A stretch of 64,000 bases of DNA from Paenibacillus agri (GCF_013359945.1 NZ_JABWCS010000204.1:90804-154803), one strand, 5' to 3'. Positions 36,173 through 45,619 are shown, counted from the stretch's first letter. The notes: generated by a model from the sequence alone, not told the origin. Translations and numbers: made by a program.

Positions 36173-36730
36173 ATGAATGATTTAGAAGGGCTTGCGCCCG
36201 AACAAATCGAGAAAATCAGCAAAGCCCGGGAACGAGTCATTGATTCCATCGGTAAAAATATGGACTTATACGGTATCACCCTGTCTATAGGGCATTTATA
36301 CGGGTATATGTACTTTAATCAGGGTCCGGTAACGCTGGACGAGCTTAGTAAAACTATGGGGATGAGCAAGACATCCATGAGTACAGGCGTCCGTACCCTG
36401 CTGGACCTCAAAATGATTGATAAAGTATGGGGAAAAGGCACACGTAAGGATTTATTCGAGGTGGTTCCGGACTGGCATCAGAATTTCAGCGATTACTTCT
36501 CAATTAAATGGAGAAAAGCCGTTGAGGGCAACATGAATGCCCTTTCCAAATCCATGAATGAAATCAAGGATATGAAGGCAGAGTACAGCGATGACGCAGA
36601 GCTGCTGAAGCTGCTGGACAACGACGAGGAAAAGATCGGAGAGGCGGTTAAGTATTACCGCTGGCTGTTAAAGCTGATTGAAGCACTGGAAAGTGGTAAA
36701 ATCTTCGAGTTGATTCCTAAAGAAACATAG
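36173..36730 (+). CDS. GbsR/OpcR-type MarR-family repressor
   Basis: 185 residues. A winged helix-turn-helix (about 47-110) contains PVTLDELSKTMGMSKTSMSTGVRTL, in part, and KGTRKDLFEV in the wing, which is the GbsR pattern; a helical C-terminal region likely dimerises. GbsR-type proteins sense choline or betaine and repress uptake or synthesis genes. It diverges from opuAA, the natural target. The ATG at 36173 follows AGGAGGG; the frame opens 20 codons earlier without a site. Confidence 0.9.
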   Translation: MNDLEGLAPEQIEKISKARERVIDSIGKNMDLYGITLSIGHLYGYMYFNQGPVTLDELSKTMGMSKTSMSTGVRTLLDLKMIDKVWGKGTRKDLFEVVPDWHQNFSDYFSIKWRKAVEGNMNALSKSMNEIKDMKAEYSDDAELLKLLDNDEEKIGEAVKYYRWLLKLIEALESGKIFELIPKET

Positions 36731-36746
36731 CACGGCCACAATGGTT

Positions 36747-36798
36747 AGGGGTTCTTGTCAGCCAATTTATACACGGCTGTGCGGGAACCTCTTTTTTT
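36747..36798 (+). terminator. Terminator after the GbsR-type gene
   Basis: AGGGGTTC...AGCC pairs with GGCT...GGGAACCTC (one G-U), then T7. Confidence 0.8.
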
Positions 36799-36999
36799 GT
36801 AGCAGATGCGTGATCCAGCTTTTGCAAAAGTATACTTTGTTCATTGGTCCAACATTATCGTTTGACTTGCCTAGGCATTCAGCATAAACTTAAATATAAT
36901 TGTTTTCGTGCCAGATTTTACTTGAAAATGCGACTGAAGAAAGCGCTGGCATCCAGCCCTTTTCAGATTTTTATTTATAGCCGGAGGGTGGCTTTTTCA

Positions 37000-38028
37000 T
37001 TGCAGTTGAATATCAAAAAGATTGCCGAAATGGCCGGCGTATCGGTCTCAACAGTATCCAAAATTATGAATAATTACCCGGATGTCTCCGAAAAAACGAA
37101 GCAACGTGTGATGGAGATCATCGAACAAACCGGGTACTCTCCTTCCAACTCCGCCAAGACGCTGGCAACTAAAAAATCCAGCCTGATCGGTGTTATTTTT
37201 GCCGGGGAGCTGAATGTTGATTTTACCCATCCCTTTTTTCTCGCCGTACTCAATGCCTTCAAGAAACAGATGGGTGTGCTCGGCTATGATCTGATCTTCT
37301 TTTCCAATGAGAAATTCTTAAGCGGCGGCGATTACTATTCCCGATGTGTTCATTTTCATGTAGACGGCTGTGTGATCATTTCAGGAGAACATATGGAGCC
37401 GGCCATTCAGGAACTGGACATGAGTAGCATTCCTTGTATCGGGGTAGATCTGGAGCTGAAGGGTAAAAAATCGGGTTACGTGACCTCAGATAACTATCAG
37501 ATCTCCTCCAAGGTTGTCGAGCATTTCTACCTGCTTGGCTACCGGGAGCTTGGTTTTATCGGAAGCACAGCCAATTCAGATATCTCTAACCAGCGGGAAG
37601 CTGGATATGTTAAAGCCATTGAAGGCTTCGGCATGAATATCAACGAGAACTGGTTCGTTCATGGCGACGATTTCTTCGAGCCTAGCGGCTATGACGCCAT
37701 GCAGAAATTGATTCAATCCGGCCCTTTGCCGAAGGCCATCTTCGCTGCCTCGGACCTGCTGGCGCTCGGCGCGATCCGCGCATTGAAGGAACATGGACTA
37801 CGCATACCAGAGGATATTGCTATGATCGGCTGCGACGACATTGAAGCCTGCAAATATACGACACCAACGCTGACGACCATCCGCCAGAACAAAGAACGGC
37901 TCGGGATTCTCGCCGCTCATATGCTCTACGACATGATCAACAATCAGTCCGAGGGCGGCTCCTTCGTTGTGGAGCCGGCACTCATCGTCCGCGAATCCTG
38001 TGGCAGTCACCTGCACGATCAAGGATGA
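37000..38028 (+). CDS. LacI-family transcriptional regulator (orphan)
   Basis: 342 residues. The N-terminal headpiece is clear: NIKKIAEMAGVSVSTVSKIMNNYPDVSEKT, in part (about 3-32), including the hinge toward residue 50. The ligand-binding domain is periplasmic-binding-protein-like (LIGVIFAG, GELNVDFTHPFF, AIFAASDLLALGAI, GCDDIEACKYTTPTLTTI). The effector is unknown. The best start is TTG at 37000 with GGAGGG 12 bases upstream, a rather long spacing. No sugar gene is adjacent, so the target lies elsewhere or is itself. Confidence 0.85.
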   Translation: MQLNIKKIAEMAGVSVSTVSKIMNNYPDVSEKTKQRVMEIIEQTGYSPSNSAKTLATKKSSLIGVIFAGELNVDFTHPFFLAVLNAFKKQMGVLGYDLIFFSNEKFLSGGDYYSRCVHFHVDGCVIISGEHMEPAIQELDMSSIPCIGVDLELKGKKSGYVTSDNYQISSKVVEHFYLLGYRELGFIGSTANSDISNQREAGYVKAIEGFGMNINENWFVHGDDFFEPSGYDAMQKLIQSGPLPKAIFAASDLLALGAIRALKEHGLRIPEDIAMIGCDDIEACKYTTPTLTTIRQNKERLGILAAHMLYDMINNQSEGGSFVVEPALIVRESCGSHLHDQG

Positions 38029-38072
38029 CATCTCTTTTGCCGCCAGCCGGGAGAATTGACGACGGCAAAGCC

Positions 38073-38115
38073 AAACAGCCTGCCCCAGCATGATACATGC
38101 GAGGGCAGGCTGTTT
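38073..38115. terminator. Bidirectional terminator between lacI and fabH
   Basis: AAACAGCCTGCCC pairs with GGGCAGGCTGTTT; CAT/ATG pairs extend the inner loop. It suits the convergent genes on each side. Confidence 0.85.
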
Positions 38116-38176
38116 GTTTATGTTAGCGCAACGGGGGCAGGATAGCCCCTCTTACGCTTTTTACATTAAGATCACC

Positions 38177-39184
38177 TTACAACGGCGTAGGTTCAGCCAC
38201 TTGTTCATCGAGCTCCAGCTTCACCAATTGCCCGACCTGCGTCAGCCCTGCGCCAAAACCATACATAAGGACGGTCTGACCATTCTGGACCTTGCCTTCC
38301 CGGATGCCCAGATCAAGCGCCAACGGGATAGAAGCAGCAGACGTGTTGCCGAAATGAACGAGACTGTACAGCGCCTGCTCCAGCGGGTAATTCATCCGCT
38401 CACAAATCGGCTCGATCATCCGCAGATTAGCGCTGTGTGGAATAAACCAGTCCACCTTCGCAAGAGTCGTTCCTGACTTGGCCAGCAATTGCTCCACACC
38501 CTGTGGTACGGTCCGAACTGCCCAGCGGAACACTTCCCGCCCATTCTGCACAAGCAGCTTGGTATCCACAAGCTCGATATCTTCAATTTTGGAGGATAGC
38601 CCTGTACGGTATACATGATGCCCGCCGCTGCCGTCACTCCCCATATGAAAGCCGAGAAAGCCGGTAGAACTGGCCCCGCTTTCCACCAGTACCGCTCCCG
38701 CTCCATCACCGAATAGGATACAGGTACTGCGGTCAGTGTAATCTGTAATTTTAGAAAGAGAATCCGCACCCAGCACCAGCACCTTGCGATGCAGTCCGGA
38801 AGCCACAAGACCATTGGCCATATGCAGTCCGTAGACAAATCCGGCACAAGCTGCACTCAGATCGATGGCTCCAGCGGTCTGCGAAATCCCCAGTCGGTTC
38901 TGTATCAAAGCAGCCACGGAGGGAAAAGGAAAGTCAGGCGTGCTTGTAGCGACAATTATCATGTCTACATCCTGAAGATTTTTTCCGTACCGCTTCGCCA
39001 AATCCTCTGCAGCAGCTACACATAAATCACTGGTGAATTCATCCTTGCGGCTGATTCTGCGCTCCCGGATACCCGTTCGCTGGACGATCCACTCATCATT
39101 GGTATCTACCATCTTTTCCAAATCGGCATTGGTGAGCCTCTGCGCGGGAACATAGGTCCCGATAGCTGTAATCTTCGCACCTGT
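38177..39184 (-). CDS. fabH: 3-oxoacyl-[ACP] synthase III
   Basis: 335 residues. The KAS III triad is visible: Cys in DLSAACAGFVYG (about 112), His in FIPHSANLRMI (about 250) and Asn in HFGNTSAASIP (about 280). It condenses acetyl-CoA or branched acyl-CoA with malonyl-ACP to start fatty acid synthesis. TTG at 39184 is preferred, with GGGGTG 6 bases upstream; the longest frame starts 9 codons earlier without a site. A FapR operator overlaps the promoter, so malonyl-CoA should derepress it. It stands alone, without fabF. Confidence 0.93.
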   Translation of the reverse strand, partial: TGAKITAIGTYVPAQRLTNADLEKMVDTNDEWIVQRTGIRERRISRKDEFTSDLCVAAAEDLAKRYGKNLQDVDMIIVATSTPDFPFPSVAALIQNRLGISQTAGAIDLSAACAGFVYGLHMANGLVASGLHRKVLVLGADSLSKITDYTDRSTCILFGDGAGAVLVESGASSTGFLGFHMGSDGSGGHHVYRTGLSSKIEDIELVDTKLLVQNGREVFRWAVRTVPQGVEQLLAKSGTTLAKVDWFIPHSANLRMIEPICERMNYPLEQALYSLVHFGNTSAASIPLALDLGIREGKVQNGQTVLMYGFGAGLTQVGQLVKLELDEQVAEPTPL

Positions 39185-39216
39185 CAATTCATTCACCCCG
39201 TTATTTAGCATCTAGT

Positions 39217-39263
39217 ATTAGTACTTGGTACTAATTATAACAAATGAACTCATTCATTTGCAA
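39217..39263 (-). promoter_or_regulatory. fabH promoter with FapR operator
   Basis: ATTAGTAC-TTG-GTACTAAT at 39217-39235 is a perfect 8+3+8 inverted repeat that fits the known Bacillus FapR box. On the minus strand, TATAAT (39234-39239) overlaps its edge, and TTGCAA (39258-39263) lies 18 bases before it as -35. A FapR dimer here would block transcription until malonyl-CoA rises. fapR itself is not in the window. Confidence 0.88.
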
Positions 39264-39269
39264 CTGGGA

Positions 39270-39989
39270 TTATGCCAATTTACGTGTATCCCGGCCTCTT
39301 TTTCTGCGGAACCACAACGTAATCAACAAGACCAGAATCACGATAACTGCTACTAATGTGATGACGATATTCTTGATATTAGGTGCATAAACCACCAGTT
39401 TTAGCGGCTCGGGATTTCCAAGTGACATATGCCAGGTCAAGGTCCGGCCATCCTGTGAGGTAGCATTGTTCGGCCCATAGACATTCACCGGCAGCGTCAA
39501 TTGAAAATCAAAAGCAAAGCTCTCCATAAACATCCGTACAAACGATTTGGGGATATTCAGCATCCCAAGGCTGTCTATAATCTGCTCAGAATAAGCGCTC
39601 AGCGTGGGCTGAACCTCCAGATCATACTTGGTGTACAGCCATTTGGGGTCTGTAATGACTTTGGCATCGACTATGTTCATGCTCCCACTGGGCTGTGCTT
39701 TCAATTCCTCTATAGAGGAATAACTTTTCATAAATTGATAGTCCACGTCTTTGCCATCCTGCACCTTGTGGAGCTCTATACCTGACTCCGCCAGCTTGTC
39801 TGTCAGCATTTGTTCAGCTTTGCCACTGATTAGCGACTCTGTGCGGGAATCCAGCTTCACATGGACAGCAAGGTCAACACTGCCATTTTTGTGAACCGTA
39901 ACATGCGCGGTCCCTTTCGCACAGCCTGACAATAATACGAGCATGAGGATCATCCCCACAATCATTGCCGTTCTCTTTTTCATCCGCAT
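39270..39989 (-). CDS. LppM/DUF3153-like lipoprotein
   Basis: 239 residues. Lipoprotein signal with lipobox LSGC (Cys about 22), an outside domain (about 25-205) starting AHVTVHKNGSVDLAVHVKL, a pattern seen in LppM/DUF3153 proteins, and a C-terminal membrane helix (about 208-228) with basic tail RRKRGRD. Function in Firmicutes is unknown. ATG at 39989 follows GGAGGAG; the frame opens 10 codons earlier. It is upstream of the fabH promoter on the same strand but has its own message end unclear. Confidence 0.75.
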   Translation of the reverse strand: MRMKKRTAMIVGMILMLVLLSGCAKGTAHVTVHKNGSVDLAVHVKLDSRTESLISGKAEQMLTDKLAESGIELHKVQDGKDVDYQFMKSYSSIEELKAQPSGSMNIVDAKVITDPKWLYTKYDLEVQPTLSAYSEQIIDSLGMLNIPKSFVRMFMESFAFDFQLTLPVNVYGPNNATSQDGRTLTWHMSLGNPEPLKLVVYAPNIKNIVITLVAVIVILVLLITLWFRRKRGRDTRKLA

Positions 39990-40041
39990 GCTCCTCTCCT
40001 CCGTTACGTTTCTCCTCATAATGTCTTGTCAATCTATATTA

Positions 40042-40243
40042 GACGAACTTAAGAACCGAACGTAAGGCTCAGTCGTCACTACGGTGGAATGTTTGGACTT
40101 CCGGCCGCTGTTGTCTCCAGATTTCTTTTAATTATACCGCTGTTTGCGGTTGAAATCTGGAGACAGCCTATGCTTCCGTCGCGAGCTTTCCTTCGGAAAG
40201 CTTTTAGGCGGTCGCTACCGCTCCTACAGTTCCAAACTTCCCC
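40042..40243. repeat. Multi-hairpin intergenic element, copy B
   Basis: Same architecture as copy A: outer arms near 40086-40097 and 40231-40241 (one bulge), a 17-bp stem with the same TT bulge (40107-40125 with 40152-40167), a cap ACCGC-TGTTT-GCGGT (40136-40150), hairpin AGCTTTCC-TTC-GGAAAGCT (40184-40202), and GCGGT-CGCT-ACCGC (40208-40221). Stem sequences differ from A but remain paired. The first 63 bp (40042-40104) are almost identical to copy C at 57.9 kb. Lies between the DUF3153 lipoprotein and GH30 genes; no gene here. Confidence 0.8.
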
Positions 40244-40357
40244 CTGCGTTCCTTCTCGCTTTTTGTTACTTTCTTTTGTTCGGCTTATATAGCATAATAT
40301 AGCCGCTCTAAGGATTCAAACATAATGGGCAGGCCTCCGCCCTCTCCATCCACGCAA

Positions 40358-40393
40358 AAGCCCTCCGCATCCTCAATAGGATGCGAAGGGCTT
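40358..40393 (-). terminator. Terminator after the GH30 gene
   Basis: AAGCCCT-C-CGCATCCT pairs with AGGATGCG-A-AGGGCTT around CAAT; the minus strand continues TTTTG. Confidence 0.8.
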
Positions 40394-40425
40394 GAATTAT
40401 ATAAGTTTTATACTGTGACAATGCG

Positions 40426-41835
40426 TCAGCCTTGATCCCACCAGCGATACGTTCCGACGGATTGCGGCGGGAGCACTGTGACGAACTGCCGGCCAGCGCA
40501 CAGAATGCGAAATGGCTGTGCGGATTGCGTCTGGTTAATGACCACGGCCACAAGCGAGCCATCTTCGTTGCGGAAAGCCACATTAGTGACGGTGTCGACG
40601 GAGCCGTAACTGCTACCGATTCGAACAGCTCCCCGCCGGACAAATCTACTGTATTGGCCCAGCAGATAATATTCTGGGGTTCTCCAATAGCGGTCTGCTT
40701 CATTAGCATCCTGGATAAACATCGTTGGTCCAGGCGTCCCTAGCCATTGATGAGGGGCAATGCGGCTGTTAAGCATCGTGACCCAGGCGTTATAGCTGCT
40801 GGCGTAATTCCGGAAGTAGCGGGCCATCCGGTCCGCGCCGCTAGTCCCCCACAGCGATCGCTCCGTCAGATAAATCGGCTTATCGGGGTAAGCGGCATGA
40901 ATTTCGCTCATGACCTCCGGATCGCCTTCGTAATCGTGCAGCGCAATACCGTGAACCCCGGCGCCTGCTTCAGCATCCTTCAGAATCGGCGCCACATAAT
41001 TCCACACCTCATCGAAGTTATGGTCGAAAATCCAAAGCTTCGTATCCAGTCCATGCGCTGCGAATTCCTTCGCCAGCGCCAAAGCCAGCGCCTTCTGCCG
41101 CTCCGGCGGCATATGGCAGCTCGGATAATCCGTCTCCAGCAGCGGCTCGTTCTGCAGGGTCATCGCATAGATCGGGATGCCCTGCTCCCGATACGCCTGA
41201 ATAGCCAGGCGATAATATTTCGCCAGGGCATCCGTATACTCGCGGCCTTCCTTCAGGCGGCCGCGCTTCAGGCTCCCGCTTGTCTTCATCCAAGCGGGAG
41301 GGCTCCACGGTGAAGCGAACAGCAGCGTATCTGGTGCCAGCGCCAGCAGTTCCTTAATCGTGGCGATGATGGAGAGGCCGATATCCTTTTGAATGGAAAA
41401 ATGCTTCAGTTCAAAATCACTCTCCCCATCAGGCATATCATCATAGGTATAGAATCGCTCGGCTGTAAAATCAGAGGTTCCCAGTGTAATGCGGAACAGA
41501 TTGAAGCCGATACCATCCTCAGTATGACTGAGCTGCTTCAGGATGCCCTCCCGCTCGTCTGCACTCATCAGCGACAAATTGCAAACGGTCGTCTCTTCCA
41601 GAGAGGTTCCAATGCCGAGAATCTTCTGATAGGTAAGTTCCGGCGATACAATCAGGGTGGTCAGGTCTTCATCTTCAGCTTCAGTGGGGCTGGGAACGGC
41701 CCAATTCAAATCAGCTTGCTGGCTCAAGTGATATGTATGCTCTTGCGGACCCTTAAACCAGCTTTCCTTACCCGGGTCCTGCTCCGAGCTGAACCAGACT
41801 TCCACCGTTTCTACCGGTTTGTTCTCATAGTTCAT
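40426..41835 (-). CDS. Glycoside hydrolase family 30 enzyme, cytoplasmic
   Basis: 469 residues, no signal peptide. A (beta/alpha)8 barrel of the glucosylceramidase/GH30 type: the acid/base glutamate is in TLQNEPLLETDYPSC and the nucleophile glutamate in PIYLTERSLWG. A beta-sandwich side domain follows at the C-terminus (SLVAVVINQTQSAQPF). GH30 members cleave beta-linked glucosides, xylosides or 1,6-glucans. As the last gene beyond an oligosaccharide ABC importer it probably degrades the imported sugar. A terminator precedes it, so it may have a separate promoter. AAGGAGAG before the ATG. Confidence 0.88.
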   Translation of the reverse strand: MNYENKPVETVEVWFSSEQDPGKESWFKGPQEHTYHLSQQADLNWAVPSPTEAEDEDLTTLIVSPELTYQKILGIGTSLEETTVCNLSLMSADEREGILKQLSHTEDGIGFNLFRITLGTSDFTAERFYTYDDMPDGESDFELKHFSIQKDIGLSIIATIKELLALAPDTLLFASPWSPPAWMKTSGSLKRGRLKEGREYTDALAKYYRLAIQAYREQGIPIYAMTLQNEPLLETDYPSCHMPPERQKALALALAKEFAAHGLDTKLWIFDHNFDEVWNYVAPILKDAEAGAGVHGIALHDYEGDPEVMSEIHAAYPDKPIYLTERSLWGTSGADRMARYFRNYASSYNAWVTMLNSRIAPHQWLGTPGPTMFIQDANEADRYWRTPEYYLLGQYSRFVRRGAVRIGSSYGSVDTVTNVAFRNEDGSLVAVVINQTQSAQPFRILCAGRQFVTVLPPQSVGTYRWWDQG

Positions 41836-41870
41836 TGCAGCATCTCTCCTTGTTCTCTTACGTATTCAAG

Positions 41871-41899
41871 AAAAAAAGCGGCGAAATGAATTCGCCGCT
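41871..41899 (-). terminator. Terminator between the binding protein and GH30 genes
   Basis: AGCGGCGAA pairs with TTCGCCGCT around TGAA-type loop bases; the minus strand continues with T7. Read-through would be needed for GH30 to share the importer message. Confidence 0.88.
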
Positions 41900-41955
41900 C
41901 CCTTTAGTGCCGGGATGACAGCACCGTTAGGTACTACCAACCCGTGGCACCTGTT

Positions 41956-43530
41956 CTATTGGATTCCTTTTTCATCAAAATACTTGTTGGCTTCACCCTG
42001 CACATAAGCCAGCAGCTTCTCTACACCAGCCGCTTTCAGCTTATCGCGGTAAACTTTCAAGGATGCATCCACATCAGCGGTCAAGCCCAGCATCAGCGGT
42101 TTTCCGTATTGCTCAAATACCTGGTTAACAGCAGCCAGCTCGGTTTTGACCGGATCGTAATCCAGATAAATTTGTCCGAGAATATCCGGCTTGCTGATCG
42201 GTTTGAATTCTTCCTTCAGCTTGTCGAGGCCTTCCCAGCCGCCTTTTTCTTTCTTAATGTTCTCTTCTACACGCCAGCCCCAGCTTGCGATGTCATAGCG
42301 TGGTGTAACGTTCAGGTCAACACCTGGTGCCGGAATGACAATGGTCTTATCATCATCACCTTTTGCCCAGTGCGTGCCTTCGATACCATAAGTCATTAAG
42401 TTGTAGTAAGCAGGATCATTGCGCAGCTTATCGAGTACCATCAAGGAACGTTCCGCATTATCCGAGCTCTTTGGAATCGCCATACCGTTCGCAATCGGCA
42501 ATGTAGGAATGACATAGTTATGGAAGCGGGTGAACGGGAAGAACCCTATTTCCATTTTGAGGCCTTTGGCCTGCACTTCGTTGATAAATCCGCCCGCACT
42601 GGACGGGTTACGCCAGTAGATCGCACCTTGACCCGTCTTGATGAAGTCGCCGGCTTCCTGTTTCGAGGACAGCGAGTTCTTGTTCCAGAAGCCCTTCTGC
42701 TCCCATTCTTTCATTTTCTTAACCCAAGCTTCGTATTGATCCGTGAACGGAATGATCTGAATATCGCGTGGTGTTGCGTAGGAAGTTGCACCAACGATCT
42801 CACCAGTAATCATTTGCGTATCTGTCCAGAACTTGAACAGGTCATTGACGTTCTCATAAGCAGCACCGTTGATCGGTGTCACTTTCTTCTGTGTTTTAAC
42901 AGCATCCATATAGGCCTCAATGGAATTCAGATCAGTAAACTCCGGCAGATTGAGCTCTTTGCGCCAGTCTTCACGATACACATAGCCAAGTGGCGTATAC
43001 TCCGGATTCGTGTTCGGTACAGCAAAGATACCATCACTTACCGTTACTGCATCCCAGTCCTGCTTCGGCACATTAGCCCAAGTTACTGGTGCATAAGTTG
43101 GCAGCAGGTCTTTCAAATTCTTGAATGCACCCTGTTTCGCCAGCTTGTAGAAATCCGCCCAGTTGGATGCGAAGATCATGTCAATCTTCTCGCCGGAGGT
43201 CAGCAGCAGGTTGTATTTGGTCAACCAGTCATTCCACGTAGTAAACTTCAGGTCAACGGTTGTGTTCAGATCCTTCTCCAGCATTTTATTCCATTCTGCG
43301 ACGATCTTGTCCTGATCCTTATGGGCATCACCAACCAGATACCAGGTCAACTTGACCTTCTTCGACGTGTCCGGGCCTGCTTCACCTTGCACCGGTGCGG
43401 TATTACCGTTGTTTTTCTCTTTTTCCGGTGCCGCACTGTTGTTGTTCCCACCCCCGCAGGCTGCGAGCAGCGAGATCAGTAAAGACATGACAAGTACGAG
43501 CGTTAATCTCTTGGTTACCTTTCTCATCAT
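41956..43530 (-). CDS. Sugar ABC transporter, binding lipoprotein (LplA-like)
   Basis: 524 residues, the large form typical of Paenibacillus oligosaccharide importers. Lipobox LAAC (Cys about 24) and a Gly/Asn linker GGGNNNS, followed by a Cluster-type solute-binding fold (VKLTWYLVGDAHKD, WNKMLEKDL). It delivers an oligosaccharide to the two permeases encoded just upstream. ATG at 43530 follows AAGGAGG. The ATPase is not present; such systems usually share one general ATPase (MsmX type) encoded elsewhere. Confidence 0.9.
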   Translation of the reverse strand: MMRKVTKRLTLVLVMSLLISLLAACGGGNNNSAAPEKEKNNGNTAPVQGEAGPDTSKKVKLTWYLVGDAHKDQDKIVAEWNKMLEKDLNTTVDLKFTTWNDWLTKYNLLLTSGEKIDMIFASNWADFYKLAKQGAFKNLKDLLPTYAPVTWANVPKQDWDAVTVSDGIFAVPNTNPEYTPLGYVYREDWRKELNLPEFTDLNSIEAYMDAVKTQKKVTPINGAAYENVNDLFKFWTDTQMITGEIVGATSYATPRDIQIIPFTDQYEAWVKKMKEWEQKGFWNKNSLSSKQEAGDFIKTGQGAIYWRNPSSAGGFINEVQAKGLKMEIGFFPFTRFHNYVIPTLPIANGMAIPKSSDNAERSLMVLDKLRNDPAYYNLMTYGIEGTHWAKGDDDKTIVIPAPGVDLNVTPRYDIASWGWRVEENIKKEKGGWEGLDKLKEEFKPISKPDILGQIYLDYDPVKTELAAVNQVFEQYGKPLMLGLTADVDASLKVYRDKLKAAGVEKLLAYVQGEANKYFDEKGIQ

Positions 43531-43607
43531 TGACTCCTCCTTAAAAGTTTGTCTCATTAAACCCACTATTGTTCAAGCCTCATGCTATGTTAGCCGGAAA
43601 TCCGGTT

Positions 43608-44546
43608 CTAACCTTTAACAGCTCCTACTGTAAGTCCCTTCACGAAATAGCGCTGAACGAACGGGTAGAGCAGAACGACCGGCCCTGTAACCACAACGGC
43701 CACAGCCATCTTAAGTGTTTCGGTAGGTGGAACAACATTGGCCGCCAGATACGACCCGTTATTCGTCTGTAGCACCGCGGCGCTGGACAGAATTTTGTAC
43801 AACAGGAATTGCAGCGGATATTTATCGCCGGTTGTGATGAACATGTTGGCGTTGAACCAATCGTTCCAGTAACCGAGAGCAAGGAATAATCCGATGGTCG
43901 CCAGACCCGGTGTCGAGAGCGGCAGAATGAGCTTCCGGTAAATCAGGAAATCCCCAGCACCATCGATTTTGGCAGATTCCACAATAGATTCCGGGATGGA
44001 CTTCATGAAGCTTCGCATCAGAATGATATTCCAAGCACTAAGCAGTGGCGGCAGAATCAGTGCCCAGTAGCTATCTTTAAGACCCAGGTATTTGGTCATC
44101 ATGATGTACCATGGAATCAAACCACCACTGAACAGGGTTGTGAAGTAAATGAAGAACGACAGGCTGTTACGGTAGAGAAAATCTTTGCGGGAAAGCGCAT
44201 AGCCCGCCATTGAGGTCAGGAACAATCCCAGTAGCGAACCTGCTACCGTTACGCCGATCGTCACCCCGTATGCACGGTAGATTTGTTCCGGTGTACTGAA
44301 CACCGAGCGGTAAGCTTCGAATGAGATGGTGCTCGGGAATAGTTTGAATCCTTCCGAGATAATCTCCAGCTCATCCGTGAACGAACCCGCGACAATCAGC
44401 CAAAAGGGCACCAGGCAGATGATGGAAATCAGGGCCAGTAGCGTGTACCCGATAATATTAAAGGCAATGGTTGCTTTGTCTTGCTTGATTTTGGAGCCGG
44501 TTTTCTTTCTGCGCACTCCCGGCAGCTTTTCTACTTCAGTACCCAT
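43608..44546 (-). CDS. Sugar ABC transporter permease (YtcP/LplC type)
   Basis: 312 residues, six membrane helices after a basic N-terminus. The EAA loop is seen as ESAKIDGAGDFLIYRKLILPLSTPG, in part (about 200-225). It belongs to the MalG-like CUT1 permeases and pairs with the upstream MalF-like permease (12 bp gap). The motif MRSFMKSIPESIVESAKIDG is typical of the LplC/YtcP subgroup. Confidence 0.92.
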   Translation of the reverse strand: MGTEVEKLPGVRRKKTGSKIKQDKATIAFNIIGYTLLALISIICLVPFWLIVAGSFTDELEIISEGFKLFPSTISFEAYRSVFSTPEQIYRAYGVTIGVTVAGSLLGLFLTSMAGYALSRKDFLYRNSLSFFIYFTTLFSGGLIPWYIMMTKYLGLKDSYWALILPPLLSAWNIILMRSFMKSIPESIVESAKIDGAGDFLIYRKLILPLSTPGLATIGLFLALGYWNDWFNANMFITTGDKYPLQFLLYKILSSAAVLQTNNGSYLAANVVPPTETLKMAVAVVVTGPVVLLYPFVQRYFVKGLTVGAVKG

Positions 44547-44558
44547 GCTTATCCCCCC

Positions 44559-45479
44559 TTAGAACAACGCGTATTCTTCGTGCGTCTTTTTGATAATGTA
44601 GTTCACCGTCATGATCAGAACGAATCCGAAGAAGGATTGATACAGACCCGCAGCCGTCCCCATCCCGATATCGAAGTTGATCGTCAGAGACCGGAATACG
44701 TACGTATCGATGATATCCGTAGCTTCGTACAGCATGCCGTTGTTGCCGATAATTTGATAGAAGAGATCAAACTGTCCTTTCAAAATACCGCCTAGACTGA
44801 ACATGATCAGCAGGATAAAGGTTGGCATGAGCAGTGGAAGCGTAATCCGCCGGATCTGTTGAAAAATGTTGGCTCCGTCAATTTTGGCCGCCTCATAATA
44901 GTCCTCACTGATGCTCATGATCGCCGCCAAGTAAATGACTGTGCCATAACCGATGCCCTTCCAGATGTTGAAGAACACAATAATGTATTTCCATGGAGCA
45001 GTCTGAAGGTAGAAATCGTAGGTCTGTAGACCAAGCTGGGTCAGCACACTGTTGACCACCCCAAGATCGGAGAAGAGGTTGAACACGAACGCCCCAACGA
45101 GTACCCACGACAAAAAGTATGGAAGAAACATCAGCGATTGTGCGGTCTTCTTGAACCACTTGCTGGTCAACTGGGCTAAAAATATCGCACAGATGATCTG
45201 CATGATGTTGCCGAGAATAATAAATGCCAGATTGTAGAGCACTGTATTTTTCGTCAAATCCCAAAGGATGCCTGACTTGAACAGAAACTCGAAATTTTTA
45301 AGCCCAATGAATTCGCTTCCAAATAGTCCCCCGTCAAAATCAAATTTCGTAAAGGCGTAATACACACCAACCATAGGAATGTAACTGAAGACGATGAAAA
45401 ACAGCAATGTTGGAGCTACCATCAGAAACAATACTTTGTTTCGATTAAGCTCCCGGATCAATCCGCCTTTTCCAGACAT
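44559..45479 (-). CDS. Sugar ABC transporter permease (LplB type)
   Basis: 306 residues, six helices; the EAA loop YEAAKIDGANIFQQIRRITLP (in part; about 195-215) is clear. It resembles LplB/YteP permeases for plant oligosaccharides. ATG at 45479 follows GGGAGGC; the longest frame adds 34 residues without a site. It is the first gene of the importer operon, with its own upstream region of about 280 bp after the regulators' terminator. Confidence 0.92.
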   Translation of the reverse strand: MSGKGGLIRELNRNKVLFLMVAPTLLFFIVFSYIPMVGVYYAFTKFDFDGGLFGSEFIGLKNFEFLFKSGILWDLTKNTVLYNLAFIILGNIMQIICAIFLAQLTSKWFKKTAQSLMFLPYFLSWVLVGAFVFNLFSDLGVVNSVLTQLGLQTYDFYLQTAPWKYIIVFFNIWKGIGYGTVIYLAAIMSISEDYYEAAKIDGANIFQQIRRITLPLLMPTFILLIMFSLGGILKGQFDLFYQIIGNNGMLYEATDIIDTYVFRSLTINFDIGMGTAAGLYQSFFGFVLIMTVNYIIKKTHEEYALF

Positions 45480-45604
45480 AATCGTATAGCCTCCCTCAAC
45501 CTTCTTTATCAGATATTGCGCTCTCCGGTGCTGTTCTCCGGCTGCAATGCCAATACTATAAGACCGCGGGAAACCCAGCAACTAACCATACCCGATGTGA
45601 CTCA

Positions 45605-45619
45605 CTTTTCAGTGAAAAG
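45605..45619. promoter_or_regulatory. Palindrome upstream of the importer operon
   Basis: CTTTTCA-G-TGAAAAG, a perfect 7+1+7 palindrome, lies about 125 bp before the first permease gene. It could be an operator for the LacI or AraC regulator; it does not match the CG-centred site found before lacI. Confidence 0.35.

Noticed and set aside
42520..43482. Long plus-strand frame (320 codons) opposite the sugar-binding lipoprotein gene
   Set aside because: It is the antisense shadow of a gene with lipobox, ribosome site and clear family; no ribosome site or family pattern of its own.
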